Source: Streptomyces vietnamensis
GTDB taxonomy: Bacteria; Actinomycetota; Actinomycetes; Streptomycetales; Streptomycetaceae
Direction: 5' to 3'
Assembly: GCF_000830005.1 (NCBI RefSeq)
Contig: NZ_CP010407.1
Span: forward strand, 3,949,001-4,013,000
DNA length: 64,000 nt
Part shown: positions 8,489 to 16,484 of the stretch, piece by piece
Numbering within the stretch: the stretch's first letter is position 1
Layout of the letters: the number at the start of each line of letters is the position of its first letter
Program-made: the position numbers and the translations under genes
The notes under the pieces: model-generated
What the model saw: only the letters and a program-made list of their open reading frames with translations
The model's database searches: none
Told to the model about the DNA's origin: nothing

Positions 8489-9385
8489 ATGTTCATGCCA
8501 GGTCGCAGTGCCGCCACCTCGTTCACCGGCTGGGGGATGGTCCTCAGCGCCGGGGCGGCCGTGCTCGTCTCCCTCGCGGGGGTCTCCCCGCACGCGCCGC
8601 TCATACCCGCGCCGGCCCTCGCCGGCCTCTCCGTCCTCTTCGCCGCCGCCTGGGTCGTCGCCTCGTATCGGGCGGGCACCCGCACCCGGGACCCGCTGTC
8701 CAAGCCGTACCGGGAGACCCGCCGGCCGAACCGCGCCCTGCGGTACGTGCTCGGGTTCGGCGTCACCGTCTCCACCGCCGCCGCGCTCCTGACGGTCTTC
8801 ACCATCAGCGGCGAGTACGGCCGCGAGACCGAGCGCCTGGAGCGCGCCGGGTACGACCAGTACCGGGTCCCCGTGGTCCGCCTCGTGAGCAGGCCCGAGT
8901 TCCACGAGGGCGACGACGACGCCGACCCGTACTACACCACCGACCTCGTCCTGCGGATCCCGTACGAGACCGGCCCTCGCGAGGTCACCGTCCGCGGCAT
9001 GTACACCCGCGTGAAGCCGCCCGTGGCCGGTCGCACGAAGGTGAGCGCGTACTTCGCGCCCCGCGACCCGGAGGTGCCCGTCGTCGAGAACGGCATCCGC
9101 GACACTCGGTGGTTCTTCCTCGTCCCGTTCGCCGTCTGGGGCGGACCGTGGACCCTGATCGCGGGCGGGATCCTCTCGGGCTGCATGGACGACAGCGGGG
9201 TGCACCGCCTGCGCCGCTTCGAGCCGGGGCTCCATCTGCCCGCCCTCGGCATCCTCCTCCTCGGCCTGGTCCTGCTCCTTCCGGTGGCCGCGGGCTTCGA
9301 GGTGGCGGGCTACGACCGCCTCCCCGCCCTCCTCGCCGTCCCGACCCCGGCCCTGGCCTTCACCTGGCTGGCCAAGCGGGGCTGA
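8489..9385 (+). CDS. Membrane protein, DUF3592-like
   Basis: The product has 298 residues. Hydrophobic helices lie at about residues 10-32, 36-54, 80-105, 215-235 and 250-285. A soluble strand-rich segment between them (110-210, including DQYRVPVVRLVSRPEF and VTVRGMYTRVKPPVAGR) resembles DUF3592. The start is the ATG at 8489. A TAGGCT -10 hexamer ends seven bases before it, so the message may be leaderless. The gene stands alone between divergent and convergent neighbours. The function is unknown. Confidence 0.75.
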   Translation: MFMPGRSAATSFTGWGMVLSAGAAVLVSLAGVSPHAPLIPAPALAGLSVLFAAAWVVASYRAGTRTRDPLSKPYRETRRPNRALRYVLGFGVTVSTAAALLTVFTISGEYGRETERLERAGYDQYRVPVVRLVSRPEFHEGDDDADPYYTTDLVLRIPYETGPREVTVRGMYTRVKPPVAGRTKVSAYFAPRDPEVPVVENGIRDTRWFFLVPFAVWGGPWTLIAGGILSGCMDDSGVHRLRRFEPGLHLPALGILLLGLVLLLPVAAGFEVAGYDRLPALLAVPTPALAFTWLAKRG

Positions 9386-9395
9386 AGGGCCCGGC

Positions 9396-9977
9396 TCACC
9401 AGCAGGTGACCTGGCGGACGTGGACGAAGGCCTGGCCGGCAAGGAGCTCCGACACGGCGCTGCGCAGGAGCAGCGGATGCACGAAGCGGTCCGCCGCCGT
9501 CGGCGGGAAGCGCCACGCCAGGGGCCAGGTCCGACCGGTGAGGGCCGGGACCGGTACGTAACTCACATGGGCCGGTCCCGCGTTGAAGCGGGTCACCCCG
9601 CGCGGCCACGCCCGGTTCGCCGTCGAGCCCGGCGGTACGAGGAAGTAGACCCCGCGTCGGCCGTTCGCCTCGAGGACGACGGGCCCCGGGTCTCCCCCGG
9701 TGAGCGCCTCCATCCGGTCGGCCAACCGGCGCCCTTCGTCGCCGTCCATTCGAACGGCGTCGAATTGAACGCCCGCCTTACGGAGTTGGAATCCGGAGAC
9801 AGGAATCCAATCCACCTTCACTTCCCGATTCTCTGCATTCACGAGACCATGTTCCCGCGTCGGCGCCGGCGTTTTCCACGACTGAAGCGGGCGCGTCGGC
9901 AACCCCTTGACCTGCGTCAACACGCCCCGCACGCAGGCGAATTCGGCGGAGTACGAGGGCGCCCGGACGGGCTTCAC
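9396..9977 (-). CDS. Hypothetical protein, possibly related to bifunctional primase/polymerase N-terminal segments
   Basis: The product is up to 193 residues from a GTG at 9977; a second GTG near residue 46 gives a 148-residue form starting VNAENREVKVDW. The sequence G-V-Y-F-L-V-P-P-G-S-T-A and W-P-R-G-V-T-R-F-N-A resembles small Streptomyces proteins annotated as prim-pol related, but I see no catalytic acidic pair. The stretch 9740-9900 is clearly less GC-rich than its surroundings, which supports the shorter form or a horizontally acquired 5' part. It ends 11 bases from the convergent membrane-protein gene. Confidence 0.55.
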   Translation of the reverse strand: MKPVRAPSYSAEFACVRGVLTQVKGLPTRPLQSWKTPAPTREHGLVNAENREVKVDWIPVSGFQLRKAGVQFDAVRMDGDEGRRLADRMEALTGGDPGPVVLEANGRRGVYFLVPPGSTANRAWPRGVTRFNAGPAHVSYVPVPALTGRTWPLAWRFPPTAADRFVHPLLLRSAVSELLAGQAFVHVRQVTCW

Positions 9978-10014
9978 GGGCGCGGCGATCAGCGCGACGG
10001 AGCGCCTTCCCCGC

Positions 10015-10638
10015 CTACGCGGCGAGCTGAACCGCCAGTTCCTTCGCCAGGGACTCCGCCGTCGCGAACGACTCGGCGCGGGAGGCCTCGTACAGCGGGA
10101 TCAGTTCGGCCATCGCCGGGACGCGCGGGGCGGCGGTCAGCTCCGGGACGATGAAGGTGACGTCCAGGCCGAAGCCGGTGCCGAGGGCCAGCCGCAGGTA
10201 GTCCTCGACGTAGTCGTTGCCGTGCATCGGCGTGCCCTCGCGGTACGAGCCGCCACGGCTGGCGACGACGACGGCCCGCTTCCCGGCGAGCGTGGGCTTC
10301 TCTGCCATCGCGGTGCGGCCTCCGAGGAAGACGTGGTCGAGCCAGGCCTTCAGCGTGGAGGGGATCGTGTAGTTGTACATCGGGGCGCCGAGCAGGATCA
10401 CGTCCGCCTGCTCGGCCTCCTCGATGAGCTGCTTGCGCAGGGCGAACGCGGGCTCCTCGCCGTCGGCGTAGTAGGCGGCCGCCTCCAGGTGCGGAACCGG
10501 TTCCGCGGCGAGGTCGCGGTAGATCACCGTTCCTTCCGGGTGCTCCGCCTCCCACGCCGCGCGGAAGGCGGCGGTGACGGCGCGGGAGTGGGAGTCGTCG
10601 CCGCTGAAGGACGTGTCGATGTGGAGCAGCGTGGCCAT
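10015..10638 (-). CDS. azoR: FMN-dependent NADH-azoreductase (AzoR-like quinone reductase)
   Basis: The product has 207 residues with a flavodoxin-like fold. Visible landmarks are the N-terminal phosphate-binding loop (LLHIDTSFSGDDSHSRAV), the signature PMYNYTIPSTLKAWLDHV, and SRGGSY near residue 140, all typical of AzoR. These enzymes reduce quinones and azo compounds by two electrons with NADH. GGAG precedes the ATG. The promoter region holds an 18-bp SoxR-type box in a 19-bp spacer (10676-10706), which points to induction by redox-cycling compounds. A zinc-type quinone oxidoreductase gene lies just upstream on the same strand. Confidence 0.9.
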   Translation of the reverse strand: MATLLHIDTSFSGDDSHSRAVTAAFRAAWEAEHPEGTVIYRDLAAEPVPHLEAAAYYADGEEPAFALRKQLIEEAEQADVILLGAPMYNYTIPSTLKAWLDHVFLGGRTAMAEKPTLAGKRAVVVASRGGSYREGTPMHGNDYVEDYLRLALGTGFGLDVTFIVPELTAAPRVPAMAELIPLYEASRAESFATAESLAKELAVQLAA

Positions 10639-10675
10639 GGGATCGTCTCCTGGGTCGCAGGGGCTGGTGAGAGAG

Positions 10676-10706
10676 ATCCTTCTTCCTCAACCAAAGTTGA
10701 GGTCCA
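10676..10706 (-). promoter_or_regulatory. SoxR-type promoter ahead of the azoreductase gene
   Basis: The 18-bp dyad CCTCAACCAAAGTTGAGG lies at 10685-10702. On the minus strand it sits between a -35-like TGGACC (10701-10706) and a -10-like AAGGAT (10676-10681), with exactly 19 bases between them. The CCTCAA-N6-TTGAGG core and the over-long 19-bp spacer are the known hallmarks of SoxR/MerR-controlled promoters. No soxR gene is in the window. Confidence 0.75.
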
Positions 10707-10735
10707 GCCCCTTTCCCCTGTGACCCCGGTCACCC

Positions 10736-11698
10736 TCAGATCATCAGGATCATCCGGCCCGGCCTGTGTCCCGCCTCCGCCCTGCGGTGCGCCTCCGCGA
10801 CCTCCTCCAGGGGCATCACGTCGGCCACCCGGGTGACGAGCTCCCGGTCGGCCACCTTCCGCAGGCTCTCCGCGAGCCGGGCCGCGTCCGGCTTGGCCCG
10901 TACCGTCTCGACGCGGATGTCCCGCTCGGCGACCGGCACCCGGTCGGGGGCCAGCGCGGCGAACACGCCGCCGTCCTTGACCACCGGGAGCAGCTCGGGG
11001 CCGACGAGCGCGCCGTCGAAGACCCCGTCCACCCCGTCCGGGTCGCCCGCGCGCACCTTCGCGACCACGTCCTCCGGGAGGCCGCGCGTGACGACGTGGT
11101 CCGCGCCGAGGACGCGCAGTTCGGGCTCGTCGCCCTCGTGGGCGACGGCCACCACGCGCAGTCCGGCGGCATGGGCGTACTGGACGGCCAGGCGGCCCAC
11201 CACCGCGCTCGCGCCGGTCACGAGCAGCGTCGCTCCGGCCGGGAGGCCGAGCCGTTCGAGGCCCTGCTGGGCGGTGGCCGAGGCCAGCGGCAGGGACGCG
11301 GCCACGGTGTAGTCCACGTCGTCCGGGATCGGGGCCAGCCACTCCGGGTCGGCCCAGATGATCTCGGCGTACGTGCCGTCGCCCGTCAGCATCTCGAACC
11401 AGGGCACGAAGCCGGCCACCCGGGTGCCGACCGCCATCTCGGGCTTTCCGGGCACGGGATCGAGCAGCTTGCCCGCGAAGTCCGTCCCCAGGACGAACGG
11501 GGGCCTCAGGTCGCCGACCGCGTCGGCGTACCGGCCCGCGCGGATCCGCAGATCGGCCTGGTTCACCCCGGCCGCCTTCAGGCCCACCCGCACCTTGCCC
11601 GGGACGGCCCCGGCCTCCGGCTTCGGCCGGCGGGCCATTCGGAGGACCTCGGGTCCGCCGTAGGCGGTCACTTCGACGACACGCATGACGTCACGCAT
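10736..11698 (-). CDS. NADP-dependent zinc-less alcohol dehydrogenase/quinone oxidoreductase (MDR superfamily)
   Basis: The product is 320 residues from an ATG; a second ATG four codons in (MRVVEVTAYGGPEVL) is the more usual start for the family. An N-terminal GroES-like domain (VNQADLRIRAGRY, FVLGTDFAG) is followed by a Rossmann domain with LLVTGASAVVGRLAVQYAHAAG. The zinc ligands of classical alcohol dehydrogenases are absent, as in quinone oxidoreductases. Its stop lies 34 bases before the SoxR-type promoter of the azoreductase, so the two probably have separate promoters but related roles in handling electrophiles. Confidence 0.88.
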   Translation of the reverse strand: MRDVMRVVEVTAYGGPEVLRMARRPKPEAGAVPGKVRVGLKAAGVNQADLRIRAGRYADAVGDLRPPFVLGTDFAGKLLDPVPGKPEMAVGTRVAGFVPWFEMLTGDGTYAEIIWADPEWLAPIPDDVDYTVAASLPLASATAQQGLERLGLPAGATLLVTGASAVVGRLAVQYAHAAGLRVVAVAHEGDEPELRVLGADHVVTRGLPEDVVAKVRAGDPDGVDGVFDGALVGPELLPVVKDGGVFAALAPDRVPVAERDIRVETVRAKPDAARLAESLRKVADRELVTRVADVMPLEEVAEAHRRAEAGHRPGRMILMI

Positions 11699-11775
11699 GG
11701 GGTACTCCTCAGACGGAAGGCCCCCTCGTCGCCATTACACCCACGCTCCACAGCCACCAGCAACCTCTGTCCGCC

Positions 11776-11827
11776 CACCCGGGGAGGCCACCCGGGGAGG
11801 CCTCCCGGGGACGTCACCCGAGGACGT
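11776..11827. repeat. Four tandem copies of a 13-bp unit
   Basis: Units at 11776, 11789, 11802 and 11815 follow the pattern C(A/T)CCCG(G/A)GGA(G/C)G(C/T). They lie between divergent genes, upstream of the PstS-like gene. No gene fragment is copied. Confidence 0.75.
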
Positions 11828-11907
11828 CTCTGAACGAACGGCGAAGTCCAGGTGGCGGGCCGCTACGCCGCCCCCGTCCTCGTACAGGCGTCCGTACCGT
11901 CCCGGCC

Positions 11908-13434
11908 ATGGAGTGGATAACGCCGGAGAACCTCATCGCCGTGGGGACGGCCCTCGTCGGTGTCCTGGTCACGTTCGCCGTCGTCTGGATCGACCGGTTC
12001 TCGCCGCAGCGCAAGCGACTCGGCTACCGCGTGCAGCTCAACACCCCGCTCCACCGGGAGGAGAACCAGGACAGCGAGGTCACGACCGTGCGGGAGGGCC
12101 AGGTCGTGGGCATGGCCACGCCCACCGACGGGTCCACGCTCGTCCTCCTCCGCATCGAGAACGACCGCGAGCTCGACATCAGCTCCGAGGACTACGGCGC
12201 CTCCACCGACCCCCACGGCCTGAAGATCACCTTCGGCGAGCGGACCGTCCAGGGCGTCGTCGCCACCATCCCCTCCGCCTGGGACTCCGTACGGGAGGAC
12301 CTGGAGCGCTCCCCCAAGCTCGGCCGCAACGGCAACGCCGTCCTCGTCCCCAAGGTGGCCCTGGAGCGCGGGCAGTACTTCAAGCTGCTCGTCCAGCTCT
12401 CCGGCGGCGTCGCCGACCGGGACATCAAGATCGACGGAAGCCTCCAGGGCGGCTCCATCCGGCGCAACCGGAGCACCACCCCCGACGAGAAGCCGCCCAG
12501 GTTCAGCCCCACCGCCCGGAACGTCACCCTCGTCCTCACCGCCTGCGTCGTCGCCCTCGCCGCGCTCATCGTCCGCGAGCAGAACCCGCCGCCCATCGGC
12601 TGCGCCCGGGGCACCCTCACCCTCACCGGCTCGACGGCCTTCGCGCCCGCCCTGCGGGCGGCGGCGAAGCAGTACGAGGAGGACTGCGAGGGCTCCACGG
12701 TGGCCGTGGACGTGCACGGCTCGACCGCCGGGATACGGGAGCTGGCCCAGGCCGGACCGGAGAAGGGCGCCGTCATCGCCTTCTCCGACGGGCGCAAGCC
12801 CGGCGGCTTCCCCGAGCTGCGGGAGAACAGGGTCGCCGTCTCCCTCTTCAGCGTCGTCGTGAACGACGGGATCCCCCTCGACGACCTCACCCTCGACCAG
12901 ATCCGCCGCGTCTACCGGGGCGAGATCCGCAACTGGGGCGAGCTCGTCCCCGGCCTCGACCAGCCGGTCCTCCTCATCAGCCGCGACGCCAACTCCGGGA
13001 CCCGGCAGGTCTTCCAGCGCCGGGTCCTCCACCGCAACGAGCCCGCCAACTCCTCCCAGGACTGCCAGACCTCCGACGACCCCGAGTCGAAGGTCATCCG
13101 CTGCGAACTCGACTCCACCGAGCAGGTCCTCGCCACCGTCGCCAAGCTCCCCGGCGCCCTCGGCTACTCCGAACTCCGCGCCACCGACGGACGCAAGGGC
13201 CTGCACCGGGTGGCCGTCGACGGGCGGCGGCCCGTCGTGGACGAGATCGGCGCATCCCCCTACCCCTACCGGGAGATCGAGTACGCCTACACCTGGGGCC
13301 TGCCCCGGACCGACTCCCTGACCTCCAGCTTCCTCACCTACCTCCGGTCGGGGCGCGGCCAGGACGTCATCGGCGCGCACGGGCACCTGCCCTGCTCCAC
13401 CCCGAAGGGCCTGAAGGTCTGCGGGGAGGAGTGA
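11908..13434 (+). CDS. Membrane-anchored PstS-like substrate-binding protein with N-terminal beta domain
   Basis: The product has 508 residues. Transmembrane helix 1 is at about 9-27. A strand-rich soluble domain (35-180) and a second helix (205-222) lead into a periplasmic-binding-protein domain (235-505). That domain carries the phosphate-binding family signature LTLTGSTAFAPALRAAAKQY, VDVHGSTAGIRELA, and SRDANSGTRQVF (the S-x-x-N-S-G-T-R motif of PstS). There is no lipobox and no PstCAB transporter nearby, so transport is unlikely. The first domain would be cytoplasmic and the binding domain outside. A Ser/Thr kinase gene follows after 34 bases, so a sensor-kinase partnership is plausible. 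That role is inference. Confidence 0.82.
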   Translation: MEWITPENLIAVGTALVGVLVTFAVVWIDRFSPQRKRLGYRVQLNTPLHREENQDSEVTTVREGQVVGMATPTDGSTLVLLRIENDRELDISSEDYGASTDPHGLKITFGERTVQGVVATIPSAWDSVREDLERSPKLGRNGNAVLVPKVALERGQYFKLLVQLSGGVADRDIKIDGSLQGGSIRRNRSTTPDEKPPRFSPTARNVTLVLTACVVALAALIVREQNPPPIGCARGTLTLTGSTAFAPALRAAAKQYEEDCEGSTVAVDVHGSTAGIRELAQAGPEKGAVIAFSDGRKPGGFPELRENRVAVSLFSVVVNDGIPLDDLTLDQIRRVYRGEIRNWGELVPGLDQPVLLISRDANSGTRQVFQRRVLHRNEPANSSQDCQTSDDPESKVIRCELDSTEQVLATVAKLPGALGYSELRATDGRKGLHRVAVDGRRPVVDEIGASPYPYREIEYAYTWGLPRTDSLTSSFLTYLRSGRGQDVIGAHGHLPCSTPKGLKVCGEE

Positions 13435-13468
13435 TGCGGGAATTGCGGGTCTGGCATGCTCCTGTGGC

Positions 13469-15328
13469 GTGGAGTCATTGCACGCGGAAGATCCGGTCAG
13501 CGTCGGCCCGTTCCGTCTGATCGGCCGCCTCGGGGTCGGTGGGATGGGCCGGGTGTTCCTGGCGCGCTCGGCCGGCGGGCGGACCGTCGCGGTCAAGGTG
13601 GTGCACGCGGAGCTGGCCGCCCAGGACGAGTTCCGGCGCCGGTTCGCCCGCGAGGTCGCCGCCCTCGAACGGGTCGGCGGCACCGGCACCGCGCCCGTCC
13701 TCGGCTCGGACACCACCGCCGAATCCCCGTGGGTCGCCATCGGCTACGTACCCGGCCCCTCGCTGCGGACCGTCGTCGGCGACGAGTTCGGGCCGCTGCC
13801 GCCCGCCACCGTACGGGCCCTGGCCTCCGGGCTCGCCCGCGCCCTCGACCACATCCACGCCGCCGGACTCGTCCACCGCGACCTCAAGCCGTCCAACGTG
13901 CTCCTCACCGTCGACGGGCCGCGGATCATCGACTTCGGCATCGCCCGCGCCGTCGACCACGTCGCCGAGGGCGGCGACCTGACCACCACCGGGGCCGTCG
14001 TCGGCTCCCCCGGCTTCATGTCGCCCGAGCAGGTCCGCGGCGACCAGGTCTCGCCCGCGTCGGACGTCTTCTGCCTCGGCTCCGTCCTCGCGTACGCGGC
14101 GACCGGCCGCGCCCCCTTCGGCACGGCGGACAGCGGCGTCCACGCCACGATGTTCCGCATCGCCCACGACGAGCCCGACCTGACGGACCTCCCGCCCGAG
14201 CTCTCCGGCCTCATCCGGGCCTGCCTCGCCAAGGACCCGGCGGCCCGGCCCACGGCCACCGAGATCGTCGAGACGCTCCCGGTCGCGGACCCGTGGCTCC
14301 CGGCGGACGTCCTGGCGCGGCTCGGGCGGCACGCGGCGCAGCTCCTCGAGGCGGAGGGGAGCAGTGCTCCTCCGGTCTCCGAGACTCCCCCGCCGCCCAC
14401 GGGGGCGGCCTCCCCCACCCCCACCGCACCCGCCGCGCCCCGGCGCCGGGGCCGTACCGCGCTGCTCGCCGCCGTCACGGCGCTCGTCGTGGTGGCCGCG
14501 GCCGGCGTCGCGTACACGTACTGGCCGAAGAGCGGCGGCACCACGGGCGGCGGGGGCAAGAACGGCACCACCGGCCCCACCCGCGCCGCCGCCGGGATCG
14601 TCCCCGCCGCCTTCCTCGGCGCCTGGGAAGGCGTCCTCAAGGGCAAGGCGGACGCCCCGTACGAGACCAGCCGGATCGAGATCACCCAGGGCGCGGCGGG
14701 CGCCAAGGCCGCCGTCTACACCCACGTCACCGGGGAACAGCTCTGCATCGGCCGGGCCACCCTGATCTCCGCCACCGACAGCGAACTCGTCCTCGGCGAG
14801 GCCGAGATCACCGAGAGCGTGCCCGCCCAGCGCTGCACCCCGGCCGCCCGCCAGACCCTCACGCTGCGCTCGACCGACGTCGTCGAATGGGGCTCCGGCG
14901 TCGCCAGGGCCACCTTCCAGCGGGTCAAGGCCGGCGCGGACGTCGTCCCCGCCGCGTACGTCGGCAGGTGGAAGCAGGCGCCGGACACGGTGACCCAGCC
15001 CGACCCCGACCGCTGGACCTACGAGGTCACCATCACCCAGGGCCCGGTCGGCGCCCCGCTCGTCCGCTTCGAGCAGGCGTACCCGCGCACGGACGACGAG
15101 GGGAACCCGCTCTCCGGCACCGTCCGCTGCGCGACCACCGCCGTCGTCGGCGGCGCGGGCTCCCTCCTCGTCATCGGCCCGGAGACCCGCGACCCGGACA
15201 CCTGGGACCCGGACTGCGTCGAGAACGGCTCCAGCAACCTCCGGATCGTCCGGTACCAGGGCAAGGACCGGCTCCAGTCCTACGGGATGAGCGCGGACGG
15301 GGAGCCGGCGGAGTTCGTCCGGGACTAG
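13469..15328 (+). CDS. Transmembrane serine/threonine protein kinase (PknB type)
   Basis: The product has 619 residues with a GTG start. The kinase domain spans 13-270: glycine loop LGVGGMG (21-27), catalytic lysine VAVKVV (K43), HRDLKPSN (136-143), DFG (155-157) and SPGFMSPEQ activation segment (180-188). A Pro-rich juxtamembrane linker and one transmembrane helix (329-351) follow. The extracellular part has two related domains, each starting V-P-A-A-(F/Y)-(L/V)-G-x-W (about 377 and 494). Both end in basic and acidic strands, so it is an internal duplication, not PASTA repeats. It sits 34 bases after the PstS-like gene and probably forms an operon with it. Three 24-bp repeats copy its 3' end past the stop. 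Confidence 0.93.
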   Translation: MESLHAEDPVSVGPFRLIGRLGVGGMGRVFLARSAGGRTVAVKVVHAELAAQDEFRRRFAREVAALERVGGTGTAPVLGSDTTAESPWVAIGYVPGPSLRTVVGDEFGPLPPATVRALASGLARALDHIHAAGLVHRDLKPSNVLLTVDGPRIIDFGIARAVDHVAEGGDLTTTGAVVGSPGFMSPEQVRGDQVSPASDVFCLGSVLAYAATGRAPFGTADSGVHATMFRIAHDEPDLTDLPPELSGLIRACLAKDPAARPTATEIVETLPVADPWLPADVLARLGRHAAQLLEAEGSSAPPVSETPPPPTGAASPTPTAPAAPRRRGRTALLAAVTALVVVAAAGVAYTYWPKSGGTTGGGGKNGTTGPTRAAAGIVPAAFLGAWEGVLKGKADAPYETSRIEITQGAAGAKAAVYTHVTGEQLCIGRATLISATDSELVLGEAEITESVPAQRCTPAARQTLTLRSTDVVEWGSGVARATFQRVKAGADVVPAAYVGRWKQAPDTVTQPDPDRWTYEVTITQGPVGAPLVRFEQAYPRTDDEGNPLSGTVRCATTAVVGGAGSLLVIGPETRDPDTWDPDCVENGSSNLRIVRYQGKDRLQSYGMSADGEPAEFVRD

Positions 15329-15382
15329 CGACCGGAGTTCGCCCGGGGCTGGCGACCTGAGTTCGTCCGGGACCGACGGGCG
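15311..15382. repeat. Three 24-bp tandem units that copy the 3' end of the kinase gene
   Basis: Unit 1 (15311-15334) holds the last codons (E-F-V-R-D) and the TAG stop. Units 2 (15335-15358) and 3 (15359-15382) repeat it beyond the stop with the stop codon altered to TGG and CGA. Unit 3 abuts the stop codon of the convergent gene at 15383. Confidence 0.85.
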
Positions 15383-15700
15383 CTAGCGCGCGAGGAGTTC
15401 GAGCGCGGCCCGGACGGAGTCCAGGAGAGGCTGGCCGATCGCGCCGACGGTCACGGCCAGGTCCCGCAGCAGCACGAGCCCGCCGCGCCGCGCCTGCGGC
15501 ACCGCGAGGCCGGCCGAAGCCCCGTCGAGCCGCTCGGCGACCTCGGGCTCCACCTGACCGCGCAGCTCCTCGATGCGCGCCAGCACGTCCGCCAGGGCGC
15601 GCTCCAGGTCCGGCGAGGCGTGGTGGTGGACGATGCCCTGGTTGTTGGTGCCGCCGTGCATGTTGACGACGTCGCCGTAGAAGTTGTCCCCGGCCATCAC
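15383..15700 (-). CDS. Small helical protein with N-terminal GD-VNM-GG-GI motif
   Basis: The product has 105 residues and overlaps the DUF6232 gene by four bases. Residues 5-27 contain F-Y-G-D-V-V-N-M-H-G-G-T-N-N-Q-G-I-V, closely matching the C-terminal segment of the upstream protein. The rest (30-105) is predicted helical with alternating charged and hydrophobic residues (LERALADVLARIEELRGQV). I do not recognise a named family for the helical part. A shared short motif at the C-terminus of a membrane protein and the N-terminus of its operon partner suggests motif-templated interaction. That mechanism is inference. Confidence 0.75.
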   Translation of the reverse strand: MMAGDNFYGDVVNMHGGTNNQGIVHHHASPDLERALADVLARIEELRGQVEPEVAERLDGASAGLAVPQARRGGLVLLRDLAVTVGAIGQPLLDSVRAALELLAR

Positions 15701-16410
15701 TTCACCACTCCCGTATTGCCGCTGCCGCCGTACATGTTCACGGAGTCCCCGAAGAAGTAGTTGCCGTAGTTGGTGATCGCCAGCGTCCCCACGGTGGCGC
15801 GAAACTCCGCGTCCGGCTTGTCGATCGCCTCGGCGATCGAGCGGACGAGCTGGTTGAGGTACTCGCGCTTCCCGGTCACCAGGGCCGTGGACCGGCCGTT
15901 GGTCTCGATGGCGAGGACGTCGTGGGACCCGGCGAAGGCCACGGAGGCCATGTCGCCGAAGAAGTAGATCAGCAGGGCCACGGTGAAGAAGATGGCGAAC
16001 CCGAAGAAGCCGCCGAGCTCACTGCTGCTCGAATCGTACGAATCGTACGAACTCGGCGAGGACTGGTCCGCAAAGTACATGAGGATCAGGAGGACGGCGA
16101 TCGTGATCCCGCCTCGCTTCAGGAACCGGGCGACGGCCTCCCCGCGCCGGGGCCGGAGCACGAAGGTGTAGACGCGGACGATGTTCTCCAGCGGGTACGC
16201 GCCTCCGTGCACCCAGAGCAGCCGCTTGCTGATGACCAGTCCGGGACCGCCGGGCAGCGGCGGCGGGGCGGCCGGCCTTTCCGGTGGCGGTGCGGATGAC
16301 TGTGCCGGGGGCTGGGTCGGCGGCTGCGTCGGTGGCTGGGTCGATGGCTGAGTCGGCGGCTGGGTCGGTGGCTGGGGCGGCTTCGGTGGCGGCGTTTCGT
16401 TCGTTCCCAT
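15697..16410 (-). CDS. DUF6232 family membrane protein with C-terminal GD-VNM-GG-GNTG motif
   Basis: The product has 237 residues. A low-complexity N-terminus of repeated P-P-T-Q (10-45) is followed by a strand segment (GLVISKRLLWVHGGAYPLENI, 57-77) and two membrane helices (about 101-114 and 133-151). A second domain (160-210) leads to the C-terminal motif F-F-G-D-S-V-N-M-Y-G-G-S-G-N-T-G-V-V (219-236). The middle resembles DUF6232. The gene is first of a two-gene unit with a four-base overlap. The partner repeats the motif at its N-terminus. The P-P-T-Q run is encoded by a 12-base DNA repeat near 16310-16385, likely to vary in length between strains. Confidence 0.8.
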   Translation of the reverse strand: MGTNETPPPKPPQPPTQPPTQPSTQPPTQPPTQPPAQSSAPPPERPAAPPPLPGGPGLVISKRLLWVHGGAYPLENIVRVYTFVLRPRRGEAVARFLKRGGITIAVLLILMYFADQSSPSSYDSYDSSSSELGGFFGFAIFFTVALLIYFFGDMASVAFAGSHDVLAIETNGRSTALVTGKREYLNQLVRSIAEAIDKPDAEFRATVGTLAITNYGNYFFGDSVNMYGGSGNTGVVK

Positions 16411-16484
16411 GCATCCCCCCGAGGTGGAACGGCTACGACGTGCCCCTCATTACGCAGCCGAAACACCCGCCCCACAAGTCGAGT

